From Lentisphaeria bacterium (GTDB taxonomy: Bacteria; Verrucomicrobiota; Lentisphaeria; Victivallales; Victivallaceae), in contig CAAGED010000053.1 in the NCBI GenBank assembly GCA_900768505.1, positions 1 through 64,000 on the forward strand: DNA of 64,000 bases, given 5' to 3'. Positions 35,316-44,420 of the stretch are shown piece after piece (position 1 is the first letter of the stretch; every line of letters begins with the position of its first letter). The notes under the pieces were generated by a model. It saw nothing but the letters and a program-made list of their open reading frames with translations, was not told where the DNA came from and made no database searches. The translations under genes and the position numbers were made by a program.

Positions 35316-36080
35316 ATGGGATTGTTCAGCACTGTCAAACATGACATTTTAGCTTTTATCGCCCGCTGCAACGGCAACGGCGTGATTGCGGAGGATTTTG
35401 AGGCGCGCGATGTGGCGGTGGAGCGGGTTAATGCAATCTCAATTCAGGGTCCTTGGCGGGTGGAAATTTTGCCACCCACCGGGGCAAATCGCGGACGGAT
35501 TGTCATTGAACGGCGTTTCCTGGATCGGGTTGATTTCCGCTACGGGAATGAGACGGTTAATTTAAGCATGCTCGAAGTAATTGGTTTCTGGCCGAAGGTC
35601 ATGCCTAGATTGGAGCTTTATCTGAATGAATTACCGGAATCATTAGTGCTTATGGATAATTCAGAAATAAAAATTTCCTCGCCAATGACAGGCGATTTTC
35701 TGCAGCTTGAGGCTCGGGGGCAGGCGCAGGTGGATTTGGGTGATATTCAACTGAAAAACTTAAATTTGAATTTGGCCTTGCACAGCGAGTGTCGTTGCGG
35801 TGGAAAAATTAATTGCGTAAAGGCCAAAATAACCCACCAGGGTAAATGTGAATTTTCCGGTTGGGCGGAAGATTTGAGTGCCGAAATGTCGGGTCGGAGT
35901 GTTTTCAATGTCACTCAAGCTGAAAATTCCGCCTTCAATTTGGCCGATGCGGCGGAGGCAAGTATAATTAGCACGCAAAAGATGGCGGTATCGGCTCGTG
36001 GGTGCGCCAAAATATCTTACTGCGGTATGCCGGAAATTACCCGTAATATTTCAGAATATGCGCAGGTTATCCCCCGTTAA
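35316..36080 (+). CDS. DUF2807-like (GIN head domain) protein
   Basis: A 254-residue protein that is mostly beta-strand. It has the DUF2807/GIN pattern of short repeated strands rich in Leu, Ala and small residues, such as IKISSPMTGDFLQLEARGQ, AQVDLGDIQLKNLNLNL and AEMSGRSVFNVTQAE. DUF2807 proteins form right-handed or sandwich-like stacks, and their function is mostly unknown. No signal peptide or TM segment is visible, so it may be cytoplasmic, unlike most relatives. The start has a GGAG site. It is convergent with rlmH, with a 6-nt gap, and no terminator fits between them. Confidence 0.65.
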   Translation: MGLFSTVKHDILAFIARCNGNGVIAEDFEARDVAVERVNAISIQGPWRVEILPPTGANRGRIVIERRFLDRVDFRYGNETVNLSMLEVIGFWPKVMPRLELYLNELPESLVLMDNSEIKISSPMTGDFLQLEARGQAQVDLGDIQLKNLNLNLALHSECRCGGKINCVKAKITHQGKCEFSGWAEDLSAEMSGRSVFNVTQAENSAFNLADAAEASIISTQKMAVSARGCAKISYCGMPEITRNISEYAQVIPR

Positions 36081-36086
36081 ATAATT

Positions 36087-36521
36087 TTACGGATTGTGAT
36101 ATTTGCCGTTGTGGGCGATGTTGGCTGCCCGGTAAATTTGTTCCAGCAGCAGCAGTCTGGCGATTTCGTGGGTGAAGGTCATCGGCGAAAGAGAGAGCAG
36201 TAGATCCGCCTTGGCTTTCACTTCCGGCAGCAGGCCGTAAGGACCGCCGATGATAAAAACGATTTTGCGGTCGATGGCTGCGAGATGTTGGGAAAATTTT
36301 TCACTGCTGAAAAGTTTTCCCTCTTCGCTCAGGGCGATGATGTAGCCTTTTTCCTTGTTGATTTCGCTGAGGATGGCCGAATTTTCCCGCTCTTTATTCT
36401 CATCTTTGAGCTCGGTAATTTCGATTTTTCCATATTTTGTGATCCATTTGGCGAACTCGTCGCATTTCGAGCTGAAGAGATGATCTTTCAATTTGCCAAT
36501 GACAATTATTTTTAACAGCAT
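36087..36521 (-). CDS. rlmH: 23S rRNA (pseudouridine1915-N3)-methyltransferase RlmH
   Basis: A 144-residue SPOUT methyltransferase that methylates pseudouridine 1915 in helix 69 of 23S rRNA. The length is close to the family norm (about 155). The trefoil-knot motifs are FIIGGPYGLLPEV and LSLSPMTFTHEIARLLLLEQIYRA, and the C-terminus ends with the family HNGKYH. The start is 130 nt from the divergent zwf gene and has only a weak ribosome-binding site. Confidence 0.95.
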   Translation of the reverse strand: MLLKIIVIGKLKDHLFSSKCDEFAKWITKYGKIEITELKDENKERENSAILSEINKEKGYIIALSEEGKLFSSEKFSQHLAAIDRKIVFIIGGPYGLLPEVKAKADLLLSLSPMTFTHEIARLLLLEQIYRAANIAHNGKYHNP

Positions 36522-36649
36522 AATTTTTGTGCCCCGCGGGTTGATTTTGATTTGAATTAATAAATATATGATGTATTTTTTGATAAGTCAATTTTTGCGA
36601 TGAAAATTGAGCGGTTTTTTTATAACGCAGAAGAGGAGCTGCTGCCAAA

Positions 36650-38140
36650 ATGAATGAACATTCCGGGTGTGGACTGGTGATTTTCGGAGCCTCCGGAGAT
36701 CTATGCAATCGTAAATTGCTTCCGGCCTTGCTGGAGCTCTCCGGTGATAACAAGTTAAGCGATGATTTTAAAATATTCGGGGTTGGACGAACCGAACGTT
36801 CTGATGAAGCGTGGCGTCAGGAGGCGGCTGCGGCGCTGCAGGGCATGAATTATCCGCCTGAGGTATTGGAGCGTTTTTTGAGCCGGTTGCATTATCGGGT
36901 GCTGCAATATGATTCCGTGGCTGATTTCGACCGCCTTTACGAAGAACTTAATCAGGTTATGCACTGCCCATGCCGGCAGGATAATTCTTCCGGCGGCGAA
37001 GTGCATGGAAGGGTTTTGTTTCATTTGGCGGTGCCGCCACTTGTGGCGTATCGGATTGTGGAGAGTTTGGGGGCGAGCGAATTTGGCCGCTCGGAGCGTC
37101 TGCGTAAGCATTGTGCGGTTTTAGTTGAAAAACCTTTTGGAATGGATTTGGCGTCGGCAAAAGAGATGAACCAATTGTTGACTGGAAATTTTGCCGAGGA
37201 TAGTATTTATCGAATCGACCACTACCTGGCGAAGGATACGGTGCGTAATATTGTGGTGTTCCGTTTTGCCAACGCCATTTTTGAGCCATTATGGAATCGT
37301 AATTATATAGAAAGCGTCTCCATTGAGGCCAATGAAGTTTTGGGCGTGGAGGCCCGCGGAGCTTATTACGATAAATCCGGCGTGGTTCGGGATATGATTC
37401 AGAATCATGTGCTGCAATTGTTGGCGCTGATTGCCATGGAACCGCCGGCCGGCAGTGACGTGGAGGCGATTCGGGAGAAGAAGCACGAGGTATTCAAGCT
37501 GCTGCGTCCGCTTACGGATGATGATTGGTGTTTAGGGCAGTATGATTCGTATCGCCATTCGCCGGGAGTGGCGTCGGATTCCACGACGCCGACTTTTGCA
37601 GCCATGCGGGTGATGGTGGATAATTGGCGCTGGTACGGAGTGCCGTTTTACCTGCGCAGCGGCAAGGGGTTGAGGGAAAAAAAGACGGAAATAACCATTC
37701 TTTTCCGCTCAATTCCGTTGTGTGTGCTGGGGGATGAACAAAGTTGTGCCCGAGTTCAGAAAAATGTGCTGAAAATTCGGATTCAGCCCCAGGAGGGAAT
37801 CAGTTTCTACTTCAACGTTCAGTCGCCCGGATTGAGTGGGCAGGGGATTGAATTGTCTAATTTGCAGTTCAACTACAGTCAGTTGGGGGCAGTAAGCAGT
37901 GAGAGTTACTCCCGGGTGGTGCTGGATGCCATGAACGGACGACCGGCGCTTTTCTGGCGGTCTGATACGGTGGAAGAGGCGTGGCAGTTTGTGGAGTCGA
38001 TGCTGGATTCCGACCGGGTGGCGAAACAGGGCAAATTGTACGGTTATGCGATGGGGTCGGATGGTCCGGCGGCGGCGAAGAAGTTCCAAATGCCGGATGA
38101 AACGATGAAATATATTGGAAAGGCGGGCGAAAATGCGTAG
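36650..38140 (+). CDS. zwf: Glucose-6-phosphate 1-dehydrogenase
   Basis: A 496-residue enzyme of the oxidative pentose phosphate pathway that oxidises glucose-6-phosphate with NADP. The dinucleotide-binding motif is GASGDLCNRKLLPAL at residues 10-24. The active-site signature RIDHYLAK lies at about 188-195, and its His is the family base. The downstream WEPLWNR-type region (FEPLWNRNYIESVSIEA) is typical. The protein is about the usual length. A GAGGAG site lies 11 nt before the start. Its last 8 nt overlap the start of gnd, so the two are translationally coupled and probably regulated together. Confidence 0.96.
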   Translation: MNEHSGCGLVIFGASGDLCNRKLLPALLELSGDNKLSDDFKIFGVGRTERSDEAWRQEAAAALQGMNYPPEVLERFLSRLHYRVLQYDSVADFDRLYEELNQVMHCPCRQDNSSGGEVHGRVLFHLAVPPLVAYRIVESLGASEFGRSERLRKHCAVLVEKPFGMDLASAKEMNQLLTGNFAEDSIYRIDHYLAKDTVRNIVVFRFANAIFEPLWNRNYIESVSIEANEVLGVEARGAYYDKSGVVRDMIQNHVLQLLALIAMEPPAGSDVEAIREKKHEVFKLLRPLTDDDWCLGQYDSYRHSPGVASDSTTPTFAAMRVMVDNWRWYGVPFYLRSGKGLREKKTEITILFRSIPLCVLGDEQSCARVQKNVLKIRIQPQEGISFYFNVQSPGLSGQGIELSNLQFNYSQLGAVSSESYSRVVLDAMNGRPALFWRSDTVEEAWQFVESMLDSDRVAKQGKLYGYAMGSDGPAAAKKFQMPDETMKYIGKAGENA

Positions 38141-39557
38141 ATTTTGTGACATTGGCGTAATTGGATTGGGAGTGATGGGCGGCAGCATTGCCAGGAATTT
38201 TGGCAATCACGGCTTCAAAGTTGGAGTTTACAACCATAATGCCGACAAGGTGGAAGCATTTCGCAAGGAGACTTTCCTCAGTACGAATTTCGAATATTGT
38301 ATCGAGTTGGAGACGTTGGTTAACAAGCTGGTTACGCCGCGAAAAATTTTGCTGATGGTTCCAGCCGGTGCGGCAGTGGATCAGTGCATAAAGGAGCTGC
38401 TGCCGCTACTGGATAAAAATGATTTGATTATTGACGGCGGCAATTCCTACTTTATGGATACCATGCGGCGATTTAATGCGTTGGCCGAGGAGGGAATACG
38501 TTTTGCCGGCTGCGGAATTTCCGGCGGCGAATATGGTGCGCTGCACGGGCCATCAATGATGTTTGGCGGCAGTGGAGTGGCGTGGGAGCTAGTGCGGGAT
38601 ATTTTCCAACGCATTGGAGCGATGGCGGAGGGTAAGAGTTGCTGCAATTATATCGGTACCGACGGCTCGGGGCATTACGTAAAGATGGTGCATAACGGAA
38701 TTGAATACGGGGATATGCAGTTGATTTGTGAAATTTATTGGCTGCTGAAAAACATATTGCATTGTGACAATAAGGAGTTGCATCAAATCTTCAGCGAATG
38801 GAATGGCGGCGTGTTATCCAGTTATTTAATTGAGATTACCGCCAAGATTTTTATCACTCCCGATGACGCTCATAGCGCCCAGGGTGAGGTGCTGGATAAA
38901 ATATTGGATGTGGCCAATCAGAAGGGTACTGGACGCTGGAGCAGTATTAATGCCTTGGAGTTGAATGCGGTTGCGCCCACCGTTTGCGAAGCGGTTTTTG
39001 CCCGTAATTTGTCCGACCAGAAGAGCTTGCGGCAGAAATTAAATAAGATTTATCCGTCGTCGTCTTATGAATTTACCGGGGATCGGCAAAATTTTATAGA
39101 AGCGGCGATGCAGGCGTTGTATTGTGCAAAAATCTGCTCCTACGCCCAGGGATTCGAGTTGATGTTTTTGGCGTCGGAGAAATACGAGTGGGAGTTGGAT
39201 TTCTGCGAAATTGCCGAAATATGGCGCGGCGGCTGTATAATTCGGGCTGATTTTCTCAACGACATTGCCAATGCCTACCGGAATCGGCCGAATTTGCGTA
39301 ATATGTTGTTGGATGAATTTTTCGTTACCGTACTTAACAACGGGGTTGCGGCATGGCGTTCCGTAGTTGCCGAATCGGTTAAAGCTGGTCTGCCGACGCC
39401 AGGATTGAGTTCGGCTCTGGCCTACTTTGATGGTATGAGGTCGGCTGAACTGCCGGTGAATTTACTGCAGGCGCAGCGGGATTTTTTCGGTGCACACACC
39501 TTTGAGAGGGTGGACGCTGAGCGTGGGAAGTTTTTCCATGTAAATTGGGAGGAATAA
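38133..39557 (+). CDS. gnd: 6-phosphogluconate dehydrogenase, decarboxylating
   Basis: A 474-residue enzyme that converts 6-phosphogluconate to ribulose-5-phosphate, making NADPH. The N-terminal Rossmann motif is GLGVMGGSIARNF. The family signature is GCGISGGEYGALHGPSMM, and HYVKMVHNGIEYGDMQL holds the catalytic Lys. The C-terminal segment with TFERVD closes the fold. I chose the ATG at 38133, which overlaps the zwf stop by 8 nt and has a GGCGGGC-type site. The longer frame at 38115 begins with TTG. Together zwf and gnd give the complete oxidative branch except for the lactonase, which is not nearby. Confidence 0.96.
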   Translation: MRRFCDIGVIGLGVMGGSIARNFGNHGFKVGVYNHNADKVEAFRKETFLSTNFEYCIELETLVNKLVTPRKILLMVPAGAAVDQCIKELLPLLDKNDLIIDGGNSYFMDTMRRFNALAEEGIRFAGCGISGGEYGALHGPSMMFGGSGVAWELVRDIFQRIGAMAEGKSCCNYIGTDGSGHYVKMVHNGIEYGDMQLICEIYWLLKNILHCDNKELHQIFSEWNGGVLSSYLIEITAKIFITPDDAHSAQGEVLDKILDVANQKGTGRWSSINALELNAVAPTVCEAVFARNLSDQKSLRQKLNKIYPSSSYEFTGDRQNFIEAAMQALYCAKICSYAQGFELMFLASEKYEWELDFCEIAEIWRGGCIIRADFLNDIANAYRNRPNLRNMLLDEFFVTVLNNGVAAWRSVVAESVKAGLPTPGLSSALAYFDGMRSAELPVNLLQAQRDFFGAHTFERVDAERGKFFHVNWEE

Positions 39558-39734
39558 AACTGCCGCGGCGGTAAAAAAGCTCATATTGAGTTGAATAAGT
39601 AATTATGTGCTTGAAATTCCGACTTGACGAATTATTTTATAGTGTGTTCCATTAATAATAGACGGCAGGATCGAAGTCTCCTGCGCCAGAAAAAAATTTT
39701 TACCGGATCCGGTGCGGCCGGATGGAGAATTGAA

Positions 39735-40673
39735 ATGACAACAAAAGTGTTTATTGACGGCAAGGCCGGGACTACCGGATTGAGAATTTATGATCGTTTG
39801 CTGAAACGTTCGGATATTGAGCTGCTCACTCTTTCGGATGAAGATCGTAAGAGCACTGAAAAACGCCAGGCCATGCTTAATGGCTGCGACATTGCTTTTT
39901 TGTGTCTGCCGGATGATGCGGCACGGGAAGCAGTGGCGCTGATTGACAATCCGGAGGTGGTGGTGCTGGACACTTCGACGGCACATCGGACACTGGATGA
40001 TTGGGCGTATGGTTTTCCGGAATTATCCGAAGCATTTCGTAATAAGATTGCCACATCCAAACGAATTGCCGTTCCTGGTTGTCACGCCGGCGGTTTTATC
40101 GCCTTGGTTTATCCATTGATTGCCAATGGGTTGATTGCACCGGATCAGTTGCTTAGCTGTCACTCAATCACCGGCTTCAGCGGTGGCGGGAAGAAAATGA
40201 TTGCGGAATATGAAGCGTCAGAGCGTCCCGAGGAGTTGAAATCCCCCCGGCAGTATGGTTTGACCCAGCAGCACAAACATCTGAAAGAGATGGTGAAGAT
40301 CACCGGTTTAAAACATGCCCCGATTTTCAGTCCGATTGTAGCGGATTTTTACAGCGGCATGGAGATGACACTTCCATTGTTCAAGGAAAATTTATTGAAC
40401 GGAGCGACGGTGGCGGATATTAAGGCATTATATAAATCAATTTACAACACGCCGGTGGTGCATTATGACGAAAACGCCTCTGAAGCTGGTTTGATGGCGG
40501 CCAATTTCTACCGCGGCACGGATTCGATGCAAATTACGGTGGAGGGTAATGAGGAGCGAATTTTATTGATTGCCAGGTATGACAATCTGGGCAAAGGTGC
40601 TTCCGGTGCGGCGGTGGAGTGTATGAATATTGTGATGAAAAAAGACCCGACATGCGGTTTGGAACTTAAATAA
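39735..40673 (+). CDS. argC: N-acetyl-gamma-glutamyl-phosphate reductase, type 2
   Basis: A 312-residue enzyme of arginine biosynthesis, of the shorter type-2 ArgC class. It begins VFIDGKAGTTGLRI, the type-2 nucleotide-binding motif, and the active-site Cys is C116 in VPGCHAGGFIAL. SFSGGGKK-type GFSGGGKKMI is also typical of type 2. I chose the ATG at 39735, which has a GGAG site; 37 extra codons upstream (from 39624) look non-coding. It is alone: the other arg genes are not adjacent. A terminator follows 35 nt downstream. Confidence 0.92.
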   Translation: MTTKVFIDGKAGTTGLRIYDRLLKRSDIELLTLSDEDRKSTEKRQAMLNGCDIAFLCLPDDAAREAVALIDNPEVVVLDTSTAHRTLDDWAYGFPELSEAFRNKIATSKRIAVPGCHAGGFIALVYPLIANGLIAPDQLLSCHSITGFSGGGKKMIAEYEASERPEELKSPRQYGLTQQHKHLKEMVKITGLKHAPIFSPIVADFYSGMEMTLPLFKENLLNGATVADIKALYKSIYNTPVVHYDENASEAGLMAANFYRGTDSMQITVEGNEERILLIARYDNLGKGASGAAVECMNIVMKKDPTCGLELK

Positions 40674-40706
40674 AAAATATTTAAGACTTTTTAAATTGTG
40701 ATATTG

Positions 40707-40746
40707 AAAATGTCGGAATAATGCTTTATTCCGGCATTTTTTTTCT
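40707..40746 (+). terminator. Intrinsic terminator of argC
   Basis: tgtcggaataa pairs with ttattccggca (one G-U pair) across a 3-nt loop, followed by a run of eight T. It lies 35 nt after the argC stop and separates argC from the antiporter gene. Confidence 0.8.
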
Positions 40747-40818
40747 CAGGAAGATTGTTTTGGGAAAAAGTTATAATGGGCCGTGGATGAGTAGGTGTAA
40801 GTTTAGAGGAGAAAATTT

Positions 40819-43284
40819 ATGTTTGCAATTAACGATCCGGTGCTGGTATTCACGATTCTGATGTTAATTTTTCTGGCGGCTCCGCTGCTGGCGGAAAAGC
40901 TGAAAGTACCCGAGTTGGTGCTGCTGCTGCTGGCCGGTTACGTTTTGGGGCCGAATGCACTGGGAATGATGGAGCGTGGTGGGGGTATTGAACTTTTTGG
41001 TTCAATCGGCTTGATTTATATTATGTTCAACGCCGGATTGGAGGTGGATACCAACCATTTTAGGCAGGTTGCCCGCCGGAGCGGCGCATTTGGCATGATA
41101 ACATTTCTGATTCCGCAGACGGTGGGAATATTTGTCGGGTATTACATTTTCCGATTTGATTTACTCACCTCGATTTTACTGGCCAGCATGTTCGCCTCCC
41201 ACACCTTGATCGCTTATCCGATCGCCAGCCGTTTCGGCATCAGCCGCAATGAAGCGGTGATGATTACCGTTGGCGGCACAATTCTTACTGATACTTTAGC
41301 ATTGCTGGTATTGGCGGTGATTGCCAATTACAGCAAGGGCGAGGAGTTGGGAGTTAAGTTCTGGCTGCTTATGCTTAGCGGCATGGCGGCTTTGACCTTT
41401 GGAATTTGGTATGTATTGCCGCGGATTGCCTGCCGGTTTTTTCGCAACATCTCCGAAAAGGGTAATTCTCAGGTGGTTTTTGTGCTGGGTATGGTTTGCA
41501 TGTGCGCCTACTGGTCACATTATGCCAAATTGGAACCGATTATCGGAGCGTTTTTGGCTGGAGTTGCCTTTAATCGGCTGATTCCGGCGCAGAGCACGCT
41601 GATGAACCGGCTGATTTTTGTCGGCAACACCTTTTTTATCCCGTTTTTTCTAATTTCAGTTGGCATGCTGATTAAGCCGCAGGCGATGTTTTCCACCTGG
41701 AACGGGGCTTTGGTGGCGATTGTGATGAGTGCAACGGTGATTGGAACCAAATACCTAGCGGCGCAACTTACCGGGGTCTGGTTTCATTATACCCGGCCGG
41801 AGCGGAAAGTTATGTTTGGCTTGAGTGTGGCGCAGGCGGCGGCTACCCTGGCGGCGGTACTGGTGGGATATGAATTAAAAATATTCAACGAGGATGTACT
41901 TAACGGCGCAATTGTAATGATAATGATAACCTGCCCGATGGGGTGCTATTATGTTGAAAAATATGGGCGTCAAACTGGAGCGGAATCTGTCCCGGTAAAA
42001 TTTGGAATCAATCCGGAGCAGCGTATTTTAGTGGCAGTTTCCCAGCCTCGTGCTGCGGCAAAATTGTTGGATTTGACTTTTATGTTGCGTAATCCGGCGT
42101 TGCAGGGAGAAATTTTTCCAGTTACTGTGGTGAATGAATTGGAGAGTGCCTCCGTCAGTGCCGGAATTGCCAAGGGGGAAAAATTATTGGCGGAATGTAT
42201 TTCATTAGCGGCGGCCTTGGAGGTGCCGTTGTCGCCGGGGATTCGTTTGGCGCATAACACTGCCGATGGTTTGGCGAGGGCAGTTCAGGAATACCGTTGT
42301 GATTTGATGATGGTTGGCTGGTCGGATAAAATTACCTTGAAAAGTCGAATTTTCGGCAGTTTTGCCGACAATTTACTGGAGAGTTGTGCAGGGCGCATGT
42401 GGTTTTGTCGCTTAAAAACGCCGTTGAACACCTGCCGCCGGGTGATTTTGCCGTTACCGGAATTTGGTGGGCAAAGAAAAGATTTTGCCTTGCTGCTGCG
42501 GGACGTACGGCAGTTGGCAGGGCAGATTGGGGCGGAACTGCGCGTAGTGGTGCCGCCGGAAATTTCTCCGAAGGCGGAACGCCTGATTCAGAAGCAGAAT
42601 TCGGAGTGCCGCTTCGAATTGGTAAAGATTGAGGCATGGCGCAAGAGTGAAAATGAGTTTATTAACGAATTGAAAGCAGATGATATTCTGGTGTTGCCGC
42701 TGGAACGCCGTGAGAGTGTGTTGTGGCAACCGCGTTTTGAGAGATTTGAAGATTTGGCGATTGCCAGGTATCCGGAGATAAATTTGATTGCCGCCTACCC
42801 GCAGACGATGGATGGCGAGGAGGATGGCAGTGGAAGAATTCCGTCGGTTGACGATGAAAAAGGGACAATATTTCACGGAGTTGATTTGAAGGCACCGGAG
42901 ATGACTTCGGCAATTGAGGTGATGGTGCGCAGTGAATTGACCAAGCTAATTTCAGCGCAAAGTGAGGTGTTAAGCGGTTTGCAGGAGGCGTTGCGTTATC
43001 ATCCGCTGGAGTTGTCCGACTCAGCGTTGCTGTTGCATACGCGCAGTGAACATGTCTTGAATTGTATGGTATTGGTTGGATTCTCTGAAAAGCCCTACCG
43101 GTTGCGGGACATGCCGGGAGAGTACAAGATTGTTGTTGCGTTGATTTCGCCGACCTCCGGCGGGCAGGAGTTGCATTTGTGTGAATTGGCGAATTTGGCG
43201 CGTCATTTTATGAATCCGGAGTTGGTTAATGCGCTTAAGCAGGTGCATTCAGCCTCGGAGGTGGTGGATTTGTTGAAAAAATAA
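40819..43284 (+). CDS. CPA2 cation/proton antiporter fused to USP-like and PTS EIIA-like domains
   Basis: An 821-residue protein in three parts. Residues 1-385 are a CPA2/KefB-type antiporter with about twelve membrane helices (KLKVPELVLLLLAGYVLGP; GTILTDTLALLVLAV, carrying the ion-binding Thr-Asp). Residues 395-680 look like one or two universal-stress-protein folds (RILVAVSQP start; LMMVGWSDK). Residues 690-821 resemble a PTS EIIA type-2 domain: LLLHTRSEHV holds H740 at the phospho-His position, and ELHLCELANLARHF closes the fold. The cytoplasmic domains probably sense nucleotides or the PTS state to gate ion transport. A GAGGAG site precedes the start. MarC follows 35 nt later. Confidence 0.85.
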   Translation: MFAINDPVLVFTILMLIFLAAPLLAEKLKVPELVLLLLAGYVLGPNALGMMERGGGIELFGSIGLIYIMFNAGLEVDTNHFRQVARRSGAFGMITFLIPQTVGIFVGYYIFRFDLLTSILLASMFASHTLIAYPIASRFGISRNEAVMITVGGTILTDTLALLVLAVIANYSKGEELGVKFWLLMLSGMAALTFGIWYVLPRIACRFFRNISEKGNSQVVFVLGMVCMCAYWSHYAKLEPIIGAFLAGVAFNRLIPAQSTLMNRLIFVGNTFFIPFFLISVGMLIKPQAMFSTWNGALVAIVMSATVIGTKYLAAQLTGVWFHYTRPERKVMFGLSVAQAAATLAAVLVGYELKIFNEDVLNGAIVMIMITCPMGCYYVEKYGRQTGAESVPVKFGINPEQRILVAVSQPRAAAKLLDLTFMLRNPALQGEIFPVTVVNELESASVSAGIAKGEKLLAECISLAAALEVPLSPGIRLAHNTADGLARAVQEYRCDLMMVGWSDKITLKSRIFGSFADNLLESCAGRMWFCRLKTPLNTCRRVILPLPEFGGQRKDFALLLRDVRQLAGQIGAELRVVVPPEISPKAERLIQKQNSECRFELVKIEAWRKSENEFINELKADDILVLPLERRESVLWQPRFERFEDLAIARYPEINLIAAYPQTMDGEEDGSGRIPSVDDEKGTIFHGVDLKAPEMTSAIEVMVRSELTKLISAQSEVLSGLQEALRYHPLELSDSALLLHTRSEHVLNCMVLVGFSEKPYRLRDMPGEYKIVVALISPTSGGQELHLCELANLARHFMNPELVNALKQVHSASEVVDLLKK

Positions 43285-43319
43285 GTGTATTTTTGTGTAA
43301 TATAACGAGAGAAGATAAA

Positions 43320-43946
43320 ATGGAAGAGATGATTGAGGATATTTTGTATTTTTTGGCGGTGATAAATCCAGCCAGTAAAATTTCTTATATTGCGGCGATG
43401 GATCCGCCGCTTTCAAACCGTCAATTATGGCGTATAAGTTTGCGTTCTTCCGGGGTGGCGTTGGGAATATTCATTTTGATGGCGCTTTCCGGGCATTTTA
43501 TTTTGGAATATGTTTTCCGGGTGCAGTTGGGAACGCTCCGGGTTGCGGGAGGGATTGTAATGTTTATTGTCGGCTTGCAGATGATTCGTGAAGGAATAGT
43601 GCAGGGGCAGAATAATTTGCATGGCGACAATGCAGATGATATTTCGATAGTTCCGCTGGCAGCTCCGTTGATTGCCGGACCAGGTACAATAACCATGCTG
43701 ATTTCGTATGCGGCGTTGCGTGGACCGGGGAAGATATGTATTTATATAACCTTGGCGGTGGCAATAAATATGTTTTTCATGGTGAGTTCCAATTATTTGG
43801 GAAAATTTTTCGCCCGTTGCGGCGCCATGGGAGCTGTTGTGAAATTGACTGGATTGATTGTTGCGGCGATTGCGATGCAGATGGTTTTGCAGGGAATCGG
43901 GGATTGGATTCCGCTTTGGGTTGCCGCGGGGCGGGCGGCTCAATAA
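43320..43946 (+). CDS. MarC family integral membrane protein
   Basis: A 208-residue membrane protein with six hydrophobic segments, the MarC family layout. It begins ILYFLAVINPASKISYI (MarC proteins start with an N-P segment). GTLRVAGGIVMFIVGLQM and PLAAPLIAGPGTITMLI are the family signatures. The role is unknown; an early multidrug link for MarC has not held up. I chose the ATG at 43320, 7 nt after a GAGAGAAG site. It follows the antiporter gene by 35 nt and is probably in the same operon. Confidence 0.88.
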   Translation: MEEMIEDILYFLAVINPASKISYIAAMDPPLSNRQLWRISLRSSGVALGIFILMALSGHFILEYVFRVQLGTLRVAGGIVMFIVGLQMIREGIVQGQNNLHGDNADDISIVPLAAPLIAGPGTITMLISYAALRGPGKICIYITLAVAINMFFMVSSNYLGKFFARCGAMGAVVKLTGLIVAAIAMQMVLQGIGDWIPLWVAAGRAAQ

Positions 43947-44420
43947 TTTACCTCTGGTTTTTTAGCCGATGAGCGAATTGAATTGGAAATATATTAACAG
44001 TGTTTTGCCGTTTTTTTGAGTAGTTTTATGAAGAAAAAATACAGTTTGTTATTGCAAAAGTATATTGTATTTACTGTTGTTGTAATATTATTCTTATTTT
44101 GCTACTTATAAAGTAGCAGAAGGCGATGAATCGTCCTTGTTTGTGGATAAAATTATGCGGCAAATGGAAAATAAGAATAATTTATCTTTGAGATAAGATT
44201 ATATGGAGAAATCAACTAAATACACCCCCAAAGTGATTGTATTTTTTATTTAATTTCCCGGCAAACTGCCGGGAAATATATACTCAAATACCCAATACAT
44301 TGCAATTTTCAGCAATAAAATCGGACGATTTTTTCATAAGCGACTTTTCATGCGGTATTTTTGCAATTATTGGCTTGCCGATTACAAAAATACAAGCTCA
44401 GACGACTAAATAAAAAAACT
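43947..44420. other. Intergenic region with hairpins, no gene
   Basis: AT-rich gap between marC and the end of the GH10 gene, both transcribed towards it. It contains an 8-bp hairpin at 44100-44118 (tgctactt and aagtagca, 3-nt loop), repeat B copy 2 at 44235-44281, and an A/T stem at 44407-44427 that touches the GH10 stop. I see no open frame with a ribosome-binding site and no tRNA-like fold. Confidence 0.55.
44235..44281. repeat. Hairpin repeat family B, copy 2
   Basis: Identical to copy 1 at 20672-20721 except for the T-run length: the same 11-bp stem (44253-44263 and 44267-44277), the same aac loop and the same flanks (gattgta, atttaa, atat). It lies 140 nt past the stop of the minus-strand GH10 gene, as copy 1 lies past the minus-strand beta-glucuronidase. 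Identity of loop and flanks implies recent duplication or strong constraint. Confidence 0.75.

Noticed and set aside
39624..39734. Longer start for argC
   Set aside because: The extra 37 codons lack homology and a ribosome-binding site, while the ATG at 39735 begins the type-2 ArgC motif after a GGAG site.
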